Assembly (NCBI GenBank): GCA_037969565.1
Contig: JBBKXQ010000105.1
Coordinates: forward strand, 1-19,381
Direction of reading: 5' to 3'
Length of the DNA stretch: 19,381 nt
Source: SZUA-35 sp037969565
GTDB lineage: Bacteria; Actinomycetota; Acidimicrobiia; Acidimicrobiales; SZUA-35
The notes under the pieces were generated by a model that ran no database searches, was not told the DNA's origin, and saw nothing but the letters and a program-made list of their open reading frames with translations. The position numbers and the translations under genes were made by a program. How positions within the stretch are numbered: position 1 is the stretch's first letter; each line of letters opens with the position of its first letter. Below, piece after piece: positions 1 to 7,336 of the stretch.

Positions 1-797
1 TCGGTCGGGGCCGGCGGTGCAGTGATGATCTTGAATTCGGGCGATTCACTGAATGCTGTCATGAGGGAGCCGCGGTCGACGGCGCCGCTCGTCAGTTGGC
101 TGAGCCAGAAGTCGAAACCCGTTGCCTCGGCCGGACGGCCCAGAACATTCCGATAGATCTGTTGGACGAACTCGGCGTCGGAGAGTTGACCGTACGTGGC
201 GATGAACTCAGGGGACGTTTCGAAACCGGCGGAAATCTGCTCCAACGAGGTGCCCCCGGCGTTCACCTCGATCCACCAGCGCAGGCCGGTGGCATCGGGT
301 TCGCGCTCGAAGTAGGCCAGATAGAGGCGGCGAATCTGCTGCGGATCCACCGATTCCCCAATCACGAATTCCAGCGACTCGCTGAACCCAACCATCACTT
401 GGGCCCGGCTCAGCGATCCCGACGACAGGGCACCCGCCCAATGGGCCGCACCCGTGGCATCGACCGGGCGCTCTAGCACGTTCCGATACACGAGCTCGAC
501 GAACGCGGTATCGGTCAGCGATCCGTAGGTCGTGGCGAACTCGTGGCTCGTCTCGAACTGCTCAGCTAGGTCGACGAGTGTGAGGCCATTTTCGAGGCGA
601 CCAACCCAAAAGGAAAGTCCGGCATTGTCTGGTTCACGGTCGAAGTAGGCCTGGTACAGGCGACTCACCGTGGGCGACGGATCACGAGGCGACGTGGCTT
701 GGGCAGGCACCATCCCGGTGAGGAAGATCACGACGGCGACGACACCGCTGATCAGGAGGCCGTGGGGGAGTCGGGTTCTTCGTCGAGTCAGTGACAC
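1..797 (-). CDS. Secreted DUF4214-repeat protein (C-terminus beyond window)
   Basis: Reading the minus strand from a GTG at 797 (or the TTG at 800) gives an open frame of at least 265 codons that leaves the window at base 1. An in-frame TAG lies three codons above the TTG, so the start is confined to this spot. Residues 1-34 form a signal peptide: basic TRRRTR, a hydrophobic stretch, then an AQA cleavage site. Four tandem units of about 56 residues follow, marked by LYQAYFDREPD (46), VYRNVLERPVDATG (102), LYLAYFEREPDATG (157) and IYRNVLGRPAEATG (213), each with a downstream F-S/T-E/S-S-x-EF motif. These are hallmarks of DUF4214, found in secreted and surface-layer proteins of several phyla, with no firm biochemical role. 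Odd and even units differ, giving a two-unit super-repeat of about 111 residues. The gene is divergent from the broken ACT gene. No strong ribosome site precedes it. Confidence 0.85.
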   Translation of the reverse strand, partial: MSLTRRRTRLPHGLLISGVVAVVIFLTGMVPAQATSPRDPSPTVSRLYQAYFDREPDNAGLSFWVGRLENGLTLVDLAEQFETSHEFATTYGSLTDTAFVELVYRNVLERPVDATGAAHWAGALSSGSLSRAQVMVGFSESLEFVIGESVDPQQIRRLYLAYFEREPDATGLRWWIEVNAGGTSLEQISAGFETSPEFIATYGQLSDAEFVQQIYRNVLGRPAEATGFDFWLSQLTSGAVDRGSLMTAFSESPEFKIITAPPAPT

Positions 798-909
798 CAA
801 GCTCAGAAACTACGAGACAGTACGGTTCGGGCAAAGGGCGAAAACGCCCTGGGCGCCGATCGTTTGTCGTTTATCGTCCAATCGATCCAATCGAAAGGAC
901 CGTCGCGCA

Positions 910-1238
910 ATGTTCGATGTCGAAATCCACATGAAGAACCAGCCCGGCCAGCTCGCACTCATGGGCGCAACCCTCGGCGCGGCCGAAATCAGTGTCGAAG
1001 GAGGGGGAATGTGGCTCGTCGATGGGGTCGGCGTGGCCCATTTCCTCGTCGAAGACGGCGAGAGGGCGCGCCGTGTCCTGATCGACTCGGCAAGTTCTGC
1101 CAAGCGATGGCAGACGCTGGGGTCAACATCGAGGTGCTCTACAGCGATCATGATCATCAGCTCGTCGTGACCGTCGACAACCAGGAAGCCGGGCAGGAAG
1201 TCAGTGATGTCTGGAACGCGTCCCGCTCCACGGCGTGA
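910..1238 (+). pseudogene. ACT-domain protein, internally deleted and frameshifted
   Basis: The ATG at 910 follows a good AAAGGA site and reads MFDVEIHMKNQPGQLALMG, then a stretch ending HFLVEDGERARRVLIDS. This is the first half of a small double-ACT-like regulatory protein (amino-acid-binding fold). At about 1088-1095 the coding signal moves to the frame one base earlier, which continues GKFCQAMADAGVNIEVLYSD and ends at the TGA at 1236-1238. The total of 329 bases is not a multiple of three. From memory, intact relatives carry roughly 20 more residues between the two halves, joining one ACT unit to the next through an LDQExPGQLG segment. That segment is absent here, so a deletion with frame change fits better than a single miscalled base. 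The frame-1 product alone would run on as unrelated sequence. The gene is probably not functional. Confidence 0.75.
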
Positions 1239-1876
1239 GGACGAGGTCGTCGCTCGAGCCCACGCTCCCTGCCGTGCGAGATCGACAACCCTCGTGGTGA
1301 TCGTCTCGTGCCCGGCGATCTCGTCGACTTCGAGTCTCCAGGATTCCTACCCATCGCGTGCCGGTCTGCGGAGGTCGCGGTGCCCTGTCGGAGTGTCTCC
1401 AGCGCACCGGATCAGCCGTTCTTGCCATCGCAGCGGGCGTGACCGGAGCTGACCACTTCATCAGCTCCGGCTCTATCGCCTGAGGAGAATCGAATTGGAG
1501 ACCGACGCCGGCCCGCATCTCACTTTCTCTGCTCTTCATGCCCGTTGTGTGCCGTGCGGGCTACTACTACGACTTGGCTGGGTTACAGGCCCTGCCGGGG
1601 GTTCCGGGTGGAGGGTTAGCAACGAAATGGTTGGCTGGGTCGGGGTCTAGATCGAACCAGACCTCGTGGGGCGTTTGTGTTCGAAGGGGGCTGTCGGGAT
1701 TGTCCTCTCGTCCCGAGAACCCGCACTCCGACCTTGCGTGCTCTCTCATCCCGGTGGCCTTGAAGGGCCACCGAGGGCCGAAGCGGAGCCGGTTCAAAGT
1801 GACCTTCGCCCCTGGGAAGGCGGCGACCCCGAGCTCAGTATTAGTTCAAATCGCAACGATTGAAGGGACCAGTCCA
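1239..1876. other. 638-bp gene-poor region with unplaced coding traces
   Basis: No convincing gene is visible. Between about 1278 and 1480 the plus strand has protein-like stretches in two frames (one with GDRLVPGDLVDFESPGF, the next with GSAVLAIAAGVTGADHF ending at the TGA at 1480). This could be a decayed gene after a frameshift, but I do not recognise the family and there is no start. From about 1600 to 1810 there is no credible frame. Instead there is a string of short inverted repeats, listed separately. The stretch just before 1877 carries the ribosome site of the cupredoxin gene (GAAGGGA at about 1862-1868). Confidence 0.5.
1644..1808 (+). repeat. Cluster of four short inverted repeats, possible structured RNA
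   Basis: Four potential stem-loops follow one another: GGTCT (1644-1648) with AGACC (1659-1663); TCGGGA (1694-1699) with TCCCGA (1711-1716); GGTGGCC (1753-1759) with GGCCACC (1766-1772), a perfect 7-bp stem with a 6-base loop; and CGAAG (1779-1783) with CTTCG (1804-1808). None is followed by a T tract. They could form a structured leader or small RNA upstream of the cupredoxin gene, or be chance repeats in GC-rich DNA. I match them to no known RNA family (RNase P, tmRNA, SRP RNA and 6S RNA signatures are absent). Confidence 0.3.
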
Positions 1877-2452
1877 ATGATGAGACTCGTGATAGGCGCT
1901 CGCCGAGCATCGCTGCGACGCATCGCATTGCTCTCCATTTTGGGGCTTGCGGTCGCGTCATGTGGGTCCGGTGACAGTGCTGGCCTGGCAAGTGGGGCCA
2001 GTGAAACGACGATGGTAGGAGGAACGGATGCGGCGGACGGCCAGGAAGATGAGGGCCACGCCGAGGGATACGAGTTCGGCGATCCAATGGAGGCGGCCGA
2101 TGCCTCACGCGTGATTGAGATTGCCGCCAAGGACGACTTCACGTTCGATCCGGCGATTGTCACGATCAGTGCCGGTGAAACGGTGACGTTCAGGGTCGAG
2201 AACGTTGGCCTGCTGCCACACGACTTCACCATCGGCGATTCTCACTTGCAAGACGAGCACGAGGCAGAGATGGCAGCGATGTCCGCTGACGACATGGTCA
2301 TGCACGACGAGCCCAACGCATTCACGATCGCACCCGGTGAGACCAAAGAGATGACATGGCAGTTCACCGAGGTCGGCGAGATCCTCTACGGGTGCCATAC
2401 GCCGGACCACTACGGCGCCGGTATGAAGGGCACGATCGCGATCGAAGGGTGA
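1877..2452 (+). CDS. Cupredoxin-domain lipoprotein (type 1 copper)
   Basis: A 191-residue exported blue-copper protein. The ATG at 1877 is chosen because GAAGGGA lies 8 bases upstream and the next residues make a lipoprotein signal: basic RRASLRR, a hydrophobic core, and lipobox VASC with Cys29 as lipidated residue. The frame stays open further upstream but without protein character. Residues 30-77 are a low-complexity Gly/Ser/Asp/Glu tether, and the cupredoxin domain spans about 78-191. Copper ligands are visible: His115 in LPHDF, then Cys173, His178 and Met183 in GCHTPDHYGAGMKG. The C-x4-H-x4-M spacing resembles rusticyanin rather than plastocyanin. An insertion at 120-148 is rich in His, Met, Asp and Glu (His123, His128, Met132, Met135, Met140, Met142, His143) and may bind extra copper. 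Expected role is electron transfer or copper handling outside the membrane. No partner oxidase is nearby. Confidence 0.88.
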   Translation: MMRLVIGARRASLRRIALLSILGLAVASCGSGDSAGLASGASETTMVGGTDAADGQEDEGHAEGYEFGDPMEAADASRVIEIAAKDDFTFDPAIVTISAGETVTFRVENVGLLPHDFTIGDSHLQDEHEAEMAAMSADDMVMHDEPNAFTIAPGETKEMTWQFTEVGEILYGCHTPDHYGAGMKGTIAIEG

Positions 2453-2504
2453 CGCATTGTGCCGTCTCATCCGCTCCTCGGAACGTGCGATCGTGAGGCT
2501 CTGA

Positions 2505-2640
2505 TCAGGCCCCGGTGAGGGTTCCGACCGCCGGCTCGATCGCCTTGCGAACCGTGTCGTTGCGGATGATTATGGCATCCAGGATTCTTCACTCGGCGGG
2601 CTGCCTCGCGCACGAAATCGGGGTGAGCCACCGAACGCCG
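2505..2640 (-). pseudogene. C-terminal fragment of an unidentified gene
   Basis: On the minus strand, VAHPDFVREAARRVK (about 2638-2594) is followed after an apparent one-base frame change by DAIIIRNDTVRKAIEPAVG and a TGA at 2505-2507. Both pieces have amino-acid composition typical of a folded protein and together look like the last 45 or so residues of a real gene. I cannot name the family. There is no start and no room for a complete domain, because the neighbouring gene's terminator hairpin begins at 2671. Confidence 0.35.
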
Positions 2641-2670
2641 ACCTGAAGAAAAGGACGACGTCAAAAGGAG

Positions 2671-2708
2671 CACCGGAGCGCGTCGGGATGACCGCCAGCG
2701 CTCCGGTG
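2671..2708 (-). terminator. Rho-independent-type terminator of the 2720-3346 gene
   Basis: CACCGGAGCG (2671-2680) and CGCTCCGGTG (2699-2708) are perfect 10-base inverted repeats. They lie 12 bases beyond the stop of the minus-strand gene, and on that strand the stem is followed by CTCCTTTTGA, a short T tract. Position and structure fit an intrinsic terminator. Confidence 0.75.
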
Positions 2709-2719
2709 AGCGCAGATGG

Positions 2720-3346
2720 TTAGGGCAATTGCATGATGGTTGAGCGTTGTGCGGAACCGGGTACGAAGAAACTTCCGCCCTTGTCGATCTTGGCGATGTA
2801 TTCCGATTCGGCCATCAGCTTGTCATTGGCCGCATCGCCTTCTGCAGCCGAACCCGCCCCGAAAATCCAGCTCACTTCGAAGAAATTGCCGGCCGCAGCG
2901 GTGGCGAATACTCCGCTGAGACCCGTCACCTTGTGGACGTACTCGAGAATCTCCATGCCCCATCCGAGCGCGGCGCCCAAATGGCCGTTCATGATGGTGG
3001 ATCTGGTGATGGTCACGAACGGGCTCGGCGCTCCCTGATCGCCTGCGGCGCCGACCACCTGGTTGAAGAAGGTTTCCGCAGGGCCGGCCAGCAGATCGGT
3101 CATCTTGGATGTGGCCTCAACGTAGTCAGCCGATGCAGCGAACTTCTGCTGCAGTTCGGTTAGTTGAGCCAGACCCTCGACCCGCACACTGATGCCGAAC
3201 GATCCGACCGGCATCCCGGTTGAGGCCACCCATGCGGTCGCATCGCCGCCGGAGGCACTGATGACGTCTCGGGTCGCCCCAACCAGCGGTGCGAGTTTGG
3301 AACTCGTTCCCGGCTTGGCCTGAAGCGCAGCAAAATAGATGTACAT
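2720..3346 (-). CDS. Uncharacterised protein with two alpha/beta-barrel-like repeats
   Basis: A 208-residue protein without signal peptide or membrane segment. The ATG at 3346 has GAGGGAG a few bases upstream. The N-terminal half (about 1-98, starting MYIYFAALQAKPG and ending near FFNQVVG) and the C-terminal half (about 107-208, starting FVTITRSTIMNG) each have a strand-helix-strand pattern, with a central stretch weighing up a distance or amount (the SFGISVRVEGLAQL and FFEVSWIFGAGS segments). This suggests a fused pair of dimeric alpha/beta-barrel (ferredoxin-like) units, as in Dabb, NIPSNAP or EthD-type proteins, but I see no diagnostic catalytic residue and the assignment is an inference. 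The gene is divergent from the TetR operon and shares its upstream region, so the regulator at 3541 may control it too. It ends at a clear terminator. Confidence 0.75.
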   Translation of the reverse strand: MYIYFAALQAKPGTSSKLAPLVGATRDVISASGGDATAWVASTGMPVGSFGISVRVEGLAQLTELQQKFAASADYVEATSKMTDLLAGPAETFFNQVVGAAGDQGAPSPFVTITRSTIMNGHLGAALGWGMEILEYVHKVTGLSGVFATAAAGNFFEVSWIFGAGSAAEGDAANDKLMAESEYIAKIDKGGSFFVPGSAQRSTIMQLP

Positions 3347-3454
3347 GATTCTCCCTCACGACTCGCACGATGCGAGCAACGTAGGCAGCCTTTCACATGG
3401 CACTCCACGCCGCCCCGATAACAGAGAATGAGCGTCAGAACAAATCTGCGGGGT

Positions 3455-3477
3455 GCGATGCCGTTCTCCGCCATCGC
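3455..3477. promoter_or_regulatory. Candidate operator for the TetR regulator
   Basis: GCGATGCCG and CGCCATCGC are nearly perfect 9-base inverted arms (8 of 9 pair) separated by 5 bases. The 23-bp site sits in the 194-bp divergent space between the minus-strand gene starting at 3346 and the TetR gene. TetR proteins normally bind palindromes of this size near their own promoter. No consensus -10/-35 is obvious beside it. Confidence 0.35.
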
Positions 3478-3540
3478 TGAGACCCGAAGCTATTGGGAGT
3501 TCAAGTCGCAATAGATTTCGGAATGTGTCAGAGTCGAGGA

Positions 3541-4158
3541 ATGGTAGACACGGAGCGTCCTGATGGTCGTCGGGTCCGGCGGGAGCGGAGTCGTGCCGCA
3601 GTGATCGATGCGGTGTTCGAGCTGGTGCGAGACGGGAAAGTGCCACCGAACGTCGAAGACGTTGCCGAACGATCGGGGGTCTCGGTCTCATCGATCTTCC
3701 GGACCTTCGACGGGCTGGCCGATCTCCAACGGCAGGCGTTGGAGCAGTCCAACGAGCGCTTCGCCCCGAGCTGCGAGGTTCACGACGCCGATGCGCCGCA
3801 GGCCGATCGCGTTCGCTCTCACGTCCGTTCTCGCATCGAGCTCTACGAGGAGGCGGGGGCGCTCATGCGCATTGCTCGTGGTCGAGCGCTCGATCACGAG
3901 CCGATGGTGGAGGGCCTCGCGCTGTTCCGAGCTCGTCTCGCCGACCAGACCCGTCAACGCTTCAAAACCGAGATCCAGATGCTGTCTCCGGCCGCTGCGG
4001 CGAACTTCGTCGCACTGCTGGACTCAGTCACCTCGCCCGAGGTCTACGAACTGATGACCGCGTCGCACGCTCGAACCCCGCGGCAGATCAGCCGGGCGTG
4101 GATCGGCGCGCTCGCTGCGCTCGTCGAGCAGGACCAACGATCGGAGAGGAACCCATGA
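3541..4158 (+). CDS. TetR-family transcriptional regulator
   Basis: A 205-residue regulator counted from the ATG at 3541. An in-frame ATG at 3523 and a TTG at 3493 are possible but add only unstructured residues; AGGA directly abuts the 3541 ATG, so the start is uncertain. Residues 10-60 form the TetR helix-turn-helix domain: basic RRVRRERSRAAVIDAVFEL, a recognition region VEDVAERSGVSVSSIFRTF, then a variable all-helical ligand-binding half (about 65-200). The stop overlaps the sulfatase start as ATGA, so regulator and enzymes are one transcript. This implies an autoregulated catabolic operon induced by its substrate or a product. A near-palindrome at 3455-3477 is the most likely binding site. 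Ligand unknown. Confidence 0.88.
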   Translation: MVDTERPDGRRVRRERSRAAVIDAVFELVRDGKVPPNVEDVAERSGVSVSSIFRTFDGLADLQRQALEQSNERFAPSCEVHDADAPQADRVRSHVRSRIELYEEAGALMRIARGRALDHEPMVEGLALFRARLADQTRQRFKTEIQMLSPAAAANFVALLDSVTSPEVYELMTASHARTPRQISRAWIGALAALVEQDQRSERNP

Positions 4159-6422
4159 CCCGAGCGTCCCGTTTCGAAGGATCCATCGGCCGCACGATTG
4201 CCGAGTCCGAGGCATGGTTCGATGAACCGCCACACCCAGGGGCCGATGCGCCCAACGTGGTGCTCATTCTTCTCGACGACACCGGCTTCGCCCAGTTCGG
4301 TTGTTACGGGTCCGACATCGACACGCCCAATGTCGACGCCCTCGCGGCCGGAGGAGCCCAATTCACCAACTTCCATGTGACACCGCTGTGCTCGCCAACG
4401 AGGGCATCGCTGCTCACCGGTCGCTCGCAACATGCGGTCGGAATGCGGGCCGTGTCGAACTTTCGCACCGGCTTCCCGAATCAGTTGGGCCACATCAGCA
4501 ACCACGCAGCCACCGTCGCCGAAGTGCTCAGCGGCGAAGGCTACGCAACCTTCTGTGTCGGCAAATGGCACCTTGCCCCGATGGAGCAGTGCTCGGCCGC
4601 CGGCCCCTTCGATCAGTGGCCGCTGGCTCGGGGCTTCGATCGCTTCTACGGCTTCCTCGAAGGAGAGACCGACCAATTCCACCCCGACCTCGTGGCCGAC
4701 AACCATCCGATCGATCCTCCGGGCAAGCCGGAAGACGGTTACCACGTGAGCGAAGACATCATTGATCAGTTGGTCGCCATGATCAGCGACAGCAAGGGCG
4801 TCAGGCCGGATCGTCCCTTCTTCGCCTACGTGCCCTTCGGTGCCACCCACGCCCCTCACCAGGCGCCGGCGAGCTATCTCGAGAAGTACCGAGGCCGATA
4901 CGACGAAGGCTGGGACGTCATCCGCGAGCGCTGGTATCGACACCAGCTCGAATTGGGTGTGATCCCTGGAGGAACGCAGCTCGCGCCACGTAACCCCGGA
5001 GTCGACGCCTGGGACGATCTGTCGGAGAACCAGAAGCGACTCAACTGCCGATTGCAGGAAGCGTTCGCCGCGTTCCTCGATCACACCGACGATCAGATCG
5101 GCCGCTTGGTCGATGCGCTGCGAAGCATGGGTCAGTTCGACAACACCATCGTGATGGTCCTGGCCGACAACGGTGCCTCTCAAGAGGGTGGCCCGTTCGG
5201 GGTCATGCACGAAATGAAGTTCTTCAACGGCATCTTCGACACCGCCGATGACGTGATCGACAAGATCGACCAAATCGGAGGGCCGCACAGCCACACCAAC
5301 TATCCGTGGGGCTGGGCCCAATGCGGCAACACACCGTTCAAGTGGTACAAGCAGAACACCCACGAGGGCGGTGTCCATGTGCCGATGATCGTGCACGGTC
5401 ACGGCGTCACCGATCCCGGAACTCCGCGTGATCAGTTCGTCAATGTCTCCGACATCGTTCCGACGATCTACGAACTGCTCGGCGTGACGCCGCCTGACAA
5501 CCATCGCGGTCTCGAACAGCTTCCCGTCACGGGAGTTTCCTTCGCTGGAGCCCTTGCTGATCCGTCGGCGCCGGCCACCAACACGCTGCAATATTTCGAG
5601 ATGGGAGGTAGCCGTGCCCTCGTTGCCGGCGAGAGTGGAGACCTGTGGAAGGCCGTGTGCAAGCACGAGAAGGGCGCCGACTACGACACCGAACCATGGG
5701 AGCTCTATCACCTCGCCCAGGATTGGTCCGAGTGCACCAATCTCGCCGCTGAACAGCCAGAACGGCTCGCTGCCCTGATCGACCTGTGGTGGCAGCAGGC
5801 CGAACGCCACGGCGTCTTGCCGCTCGATGATCGGATGTTCGAACTCTTCGGGGCCCGCTTCCGAGAGAACTCGCCCCATCCGGCCGATCGTCGCTACGTG
5901 TACCGGCCGCCGATGTCACCGATGCCGGGCCAGGCTGCGGCATCGATCGGGGGCTCGTCGTTCGACCTCACGGCCCGGGTGACCCGGGAGTCCGGTCAGG
6001 AAGGGGTTCTCTACGCCACGGGCACGGAGAACTCGGGGTTGTCGATTTTCATCCAGAACGATCGACTCGTCGTCGACTACAACGCCTTCGACAACCATGT
6101 GATCCTCGAGTCCGAGGTCGACGTGCCCATTGGAAGCTCAGAATTGGTCCTGCACGTGCGACGGACTGCACGCCGGACGGGATCGATGGCGTTGTTCGTC
6201 GACGGTACGCTCGCCGGTTCGGCCGCACTGCCGCTGTTCATGTCGATGATGTCGTCGGTCGGCCCCAGCGTCGGTTACGACCATGGCTCACCGGTGTCGA
6301 CCCGCTACCAAGCCCCCTTCGCCTTCAGCGGCCAACTGCACGAGATCGTGATCCAATTGCTGGCCCGCAAGGATGTCGAAGCCCAACAAGCCGAGGCCTC
6401 GGCAGAAATGAGCCGACAATGA
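4155..6422 (+). CDS. Type I arylsulfatase (formylglycine-dependent), long form
   Basis: A 755-residue cytoplasmic sulfatase that hydrolyses sulfate esters. The ATG at 4155 overlaps the regulator stop and is preceded by GGAGAGG. It opens with the substrate-domain segment PNVVLILLDDTGFAQFGCYG, where Asp41-Asp42 bind the metal. The signature CSPTRASLLTGR begins at Cys79, the residue converted to formylglycine; Arg83 follows. GKWHL supplies Lys137 and His139, and LADNGAS supplies Asp338-Asn339. All the catalytic positions I can place are intact. After about residue 590 there is a C-terminal beta-rich extension, typical of the long (about 750-790 residue) arylsulfatases of mycobacteria and other actinomycetes. 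There is no signal peptide, so the substrate must enter the cell. The maturation enzyme (formylglycine-generating enzyme) is not in the window. The stop overlaps the next start by ATGA. Exact substrate unknown. Confidence 0.93.
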   Translation: MTRASRFEGSIGRTIAESEAWFDEPPHPGADAPNVVLILLDDTGFAQFGCYGSDIDTPNVDALAAGGAQFTNFHVTPLCSPTRASLLTGRSQHAVGMRAVSNFRTGFPNQLGHISNHAATVAEVLSGEGYATFCVGKWHLAPMEQCSAAGPFDQWPLARGFDRFYGFLEGETDQFHPDLVADNHPIDPPGKPEDGYHVSEDIIDQLVAMISDSKGVRPDRPFFAYVPFGATHAPHQAPASYLEKYRGRYDEGWDVIRERWYRHQLELGVIPGGTQLAPRNPGVDAWDDLSENQKRLNCRLQEAFAAFLDHTDDQIGRLVDALRSMGQFDNTIVMVLADNGASQEGGPFGVMHEMKFFNGIFDTADDVIDKIDQIGGPHSHTNYPWGWAQCGNTPFKWYKQNTHEGGVHVPMIVHGHGVTDPGTPRDQFVNVSDIVPTIYELLGVTPPDNHRGLEQLPVTGVSFAGALADPSAPATNTLQYFEMGGSRALVAGESGDLWKAVCKHEKGADYDTEPWELYHLAQDWSECTNLAAEQPERLAALIDLWWQQAERHGVLPLDDRMFELFGARFRENSPHPADRRYVYRPPMSPMPGQAAASIGGSSFDLTARVTRESGQEGVLYATGTENSGLSIFIQNDRLVVDYNAFDNHVILESEVDVPIGSSELVLHVRRTARRTGSMALFVDGTLAGSAALPLFMSMMSSVGPSVGYDHGSPVSTRYQAPFAFSGQLHEIVIQLLARKDVEAQQAEASAEMSRQ

Positions 6423-7279
6423 TCACCGTCACGCTCCTCGGAACCGGGAGCCCGATGCCGAGTCCTGATCGGGCTGGTCCGGCCACACTGCTCTCCGCAG
6501 GGGAGGGTGCTGGCGCCGAGCACTACCTCGTCGATGCCGGGCGTGGCGTCCTCATGCGGCTGGCCGCAGTCGGCCTCGGCGCACCAAACCTCACCGCGGT
6601 GCTCATCACCCACTTGCACTCCGACCACATCACCGATCTGAGCGACGTGATCACCACTCGCTGGGTGATGACCTTCACCGAGACCCCGCTCACGATCATC
6701 GGGCCGGTCGGTACGCAGTCGGTGGTCGATCATCTGCTGGCGGCGCTGGAGCCGGACATCGGGTATCGCATCGCCCACCACCAAGATCTCGACCACCGCC
6801 CACCGGTCACGGTCATCGAGGTGGACGAAGGTCCGATCGAGCTGCCGGATGGCGAAGGCGGCAGGGTGGTCATCAGCTGCGCTCCAACCGACCACAAACC
6901 GGTCGAGCCGAGCATCGCCTTCCGCTTCGACTTCGGGGGCGCATCGGTGATCGCAGCCGGCGACACCGTGCCCTGCCCCGGCCTCGATGCCCTGTGTGTC
7001 GGAGCCGATGCCCTCGTCCACACTGCCATCCGCAAGGACATCATCGCCAACGTGCCGATGCGGCGAATGCAGGACACACTCGACTATCACTCCTCTCCCG
7101 AAGAAGCGGCGCAGACGGCAGCCAAGGCCGATCTGGCCACACTCATCCTCACCCACTACGTGCCGGCCATGCCGCTGAGCGGCAGCGAGGACGACTGGCG
7201 AGCTCTGGCCGCCGAATACTTCGACGGCACCATCGAAATCGGGGATGACCTGCATCGGGTCGACGTCCACCCCCGCTGA
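6419..7279 (+). CDS. Metallo-beta-lactamase-fold hydrolase, AtsA/RNase Z-like
   Basis: A 286-residue binuclear-zinc hydrolase. The ATG overlaps the sulfatase stop as ATGA, and this defines the start. The N-terminus MITVTLLGTGSPMPSPDRAG is typical of the RNase Z/AtsA branch. The metal site is complete: H65-L-H67-S-D69-H70, His159 (TDHKP), Asp182 (AGDT) and His246 (LTHY). The family holds tRNA 3'-processing RNase Z, but also the Pseudoalteromonas-type arylsulfatase AtsA and many unassigned hydrolases. The short length, the lack of the RNase Z exosite arm and the sulfatase next door favour a small-molecule hydrolase. Whether it attacks a sulfate ester or a carbon ester or lactone cannot be told from sequence. 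The 57-bp gap to the dehalogenase keeps it in the operon. Confidence 0.87.
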   Translation: MITVTLLGTGSPMPSPDRAGPATLLSAGEGAGAEHYLVDAGRGVLMRLAAVGLGAPNLTAVLITHLHSDHITDLSDVITTRWVMTFTETPLTIIGPVGTQSVVDHLLAALEPDIGYRIAHHQDLDHRPPVTVIEVDEGPIELPDGEGGRVVISCAPTDHKPVEPSIAFRFDFGGASVIAAGDTVPCPGLDALCVGADALVHTAIRKDIIANVPMRRMQDTLDYHSSPEEAAQTAAKADLATLILTHYVPAMPLSGSEDDWRALAAEYFDGTIEIGDDLHRVDVHPR

Positions 7280-7336
7280 CACCACCCGCATCTCATCAAC
7301 CACCTCGTCAACAACATCTCGCATCCAGGAGACCCA

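Noticed and set aside
1..770. Direct repeats of about 330 bp considered as a mobile or CRISPR-like array
   Set aside because: The repeats are codon-level and correspond to DUF4214 protein units; there are no short identical repeats with unique spacers.
1538..1876. Upstream extension of the cupredoxin frame
   Set aside because: The lipoprotein signal peptide must be at the N-terminus, and the ribosome site is placed for ATG 1877.
4044..5879. 611-codon open frame on the minus strand
   Set aside because: It is antisense to the sulfatase, whose active-site motifs are complete. The translated product is Val/Arg/Asp-rich without domains, a usual by-product of GC-rich codon bias.
6419..7279. Calling the MBL protein RNase Z (rnz)
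   Set aside because: The zinc motif alone is shared by many hydrolases, the exosite arm of RNase Z is not visible, and the operon context is catabolic.
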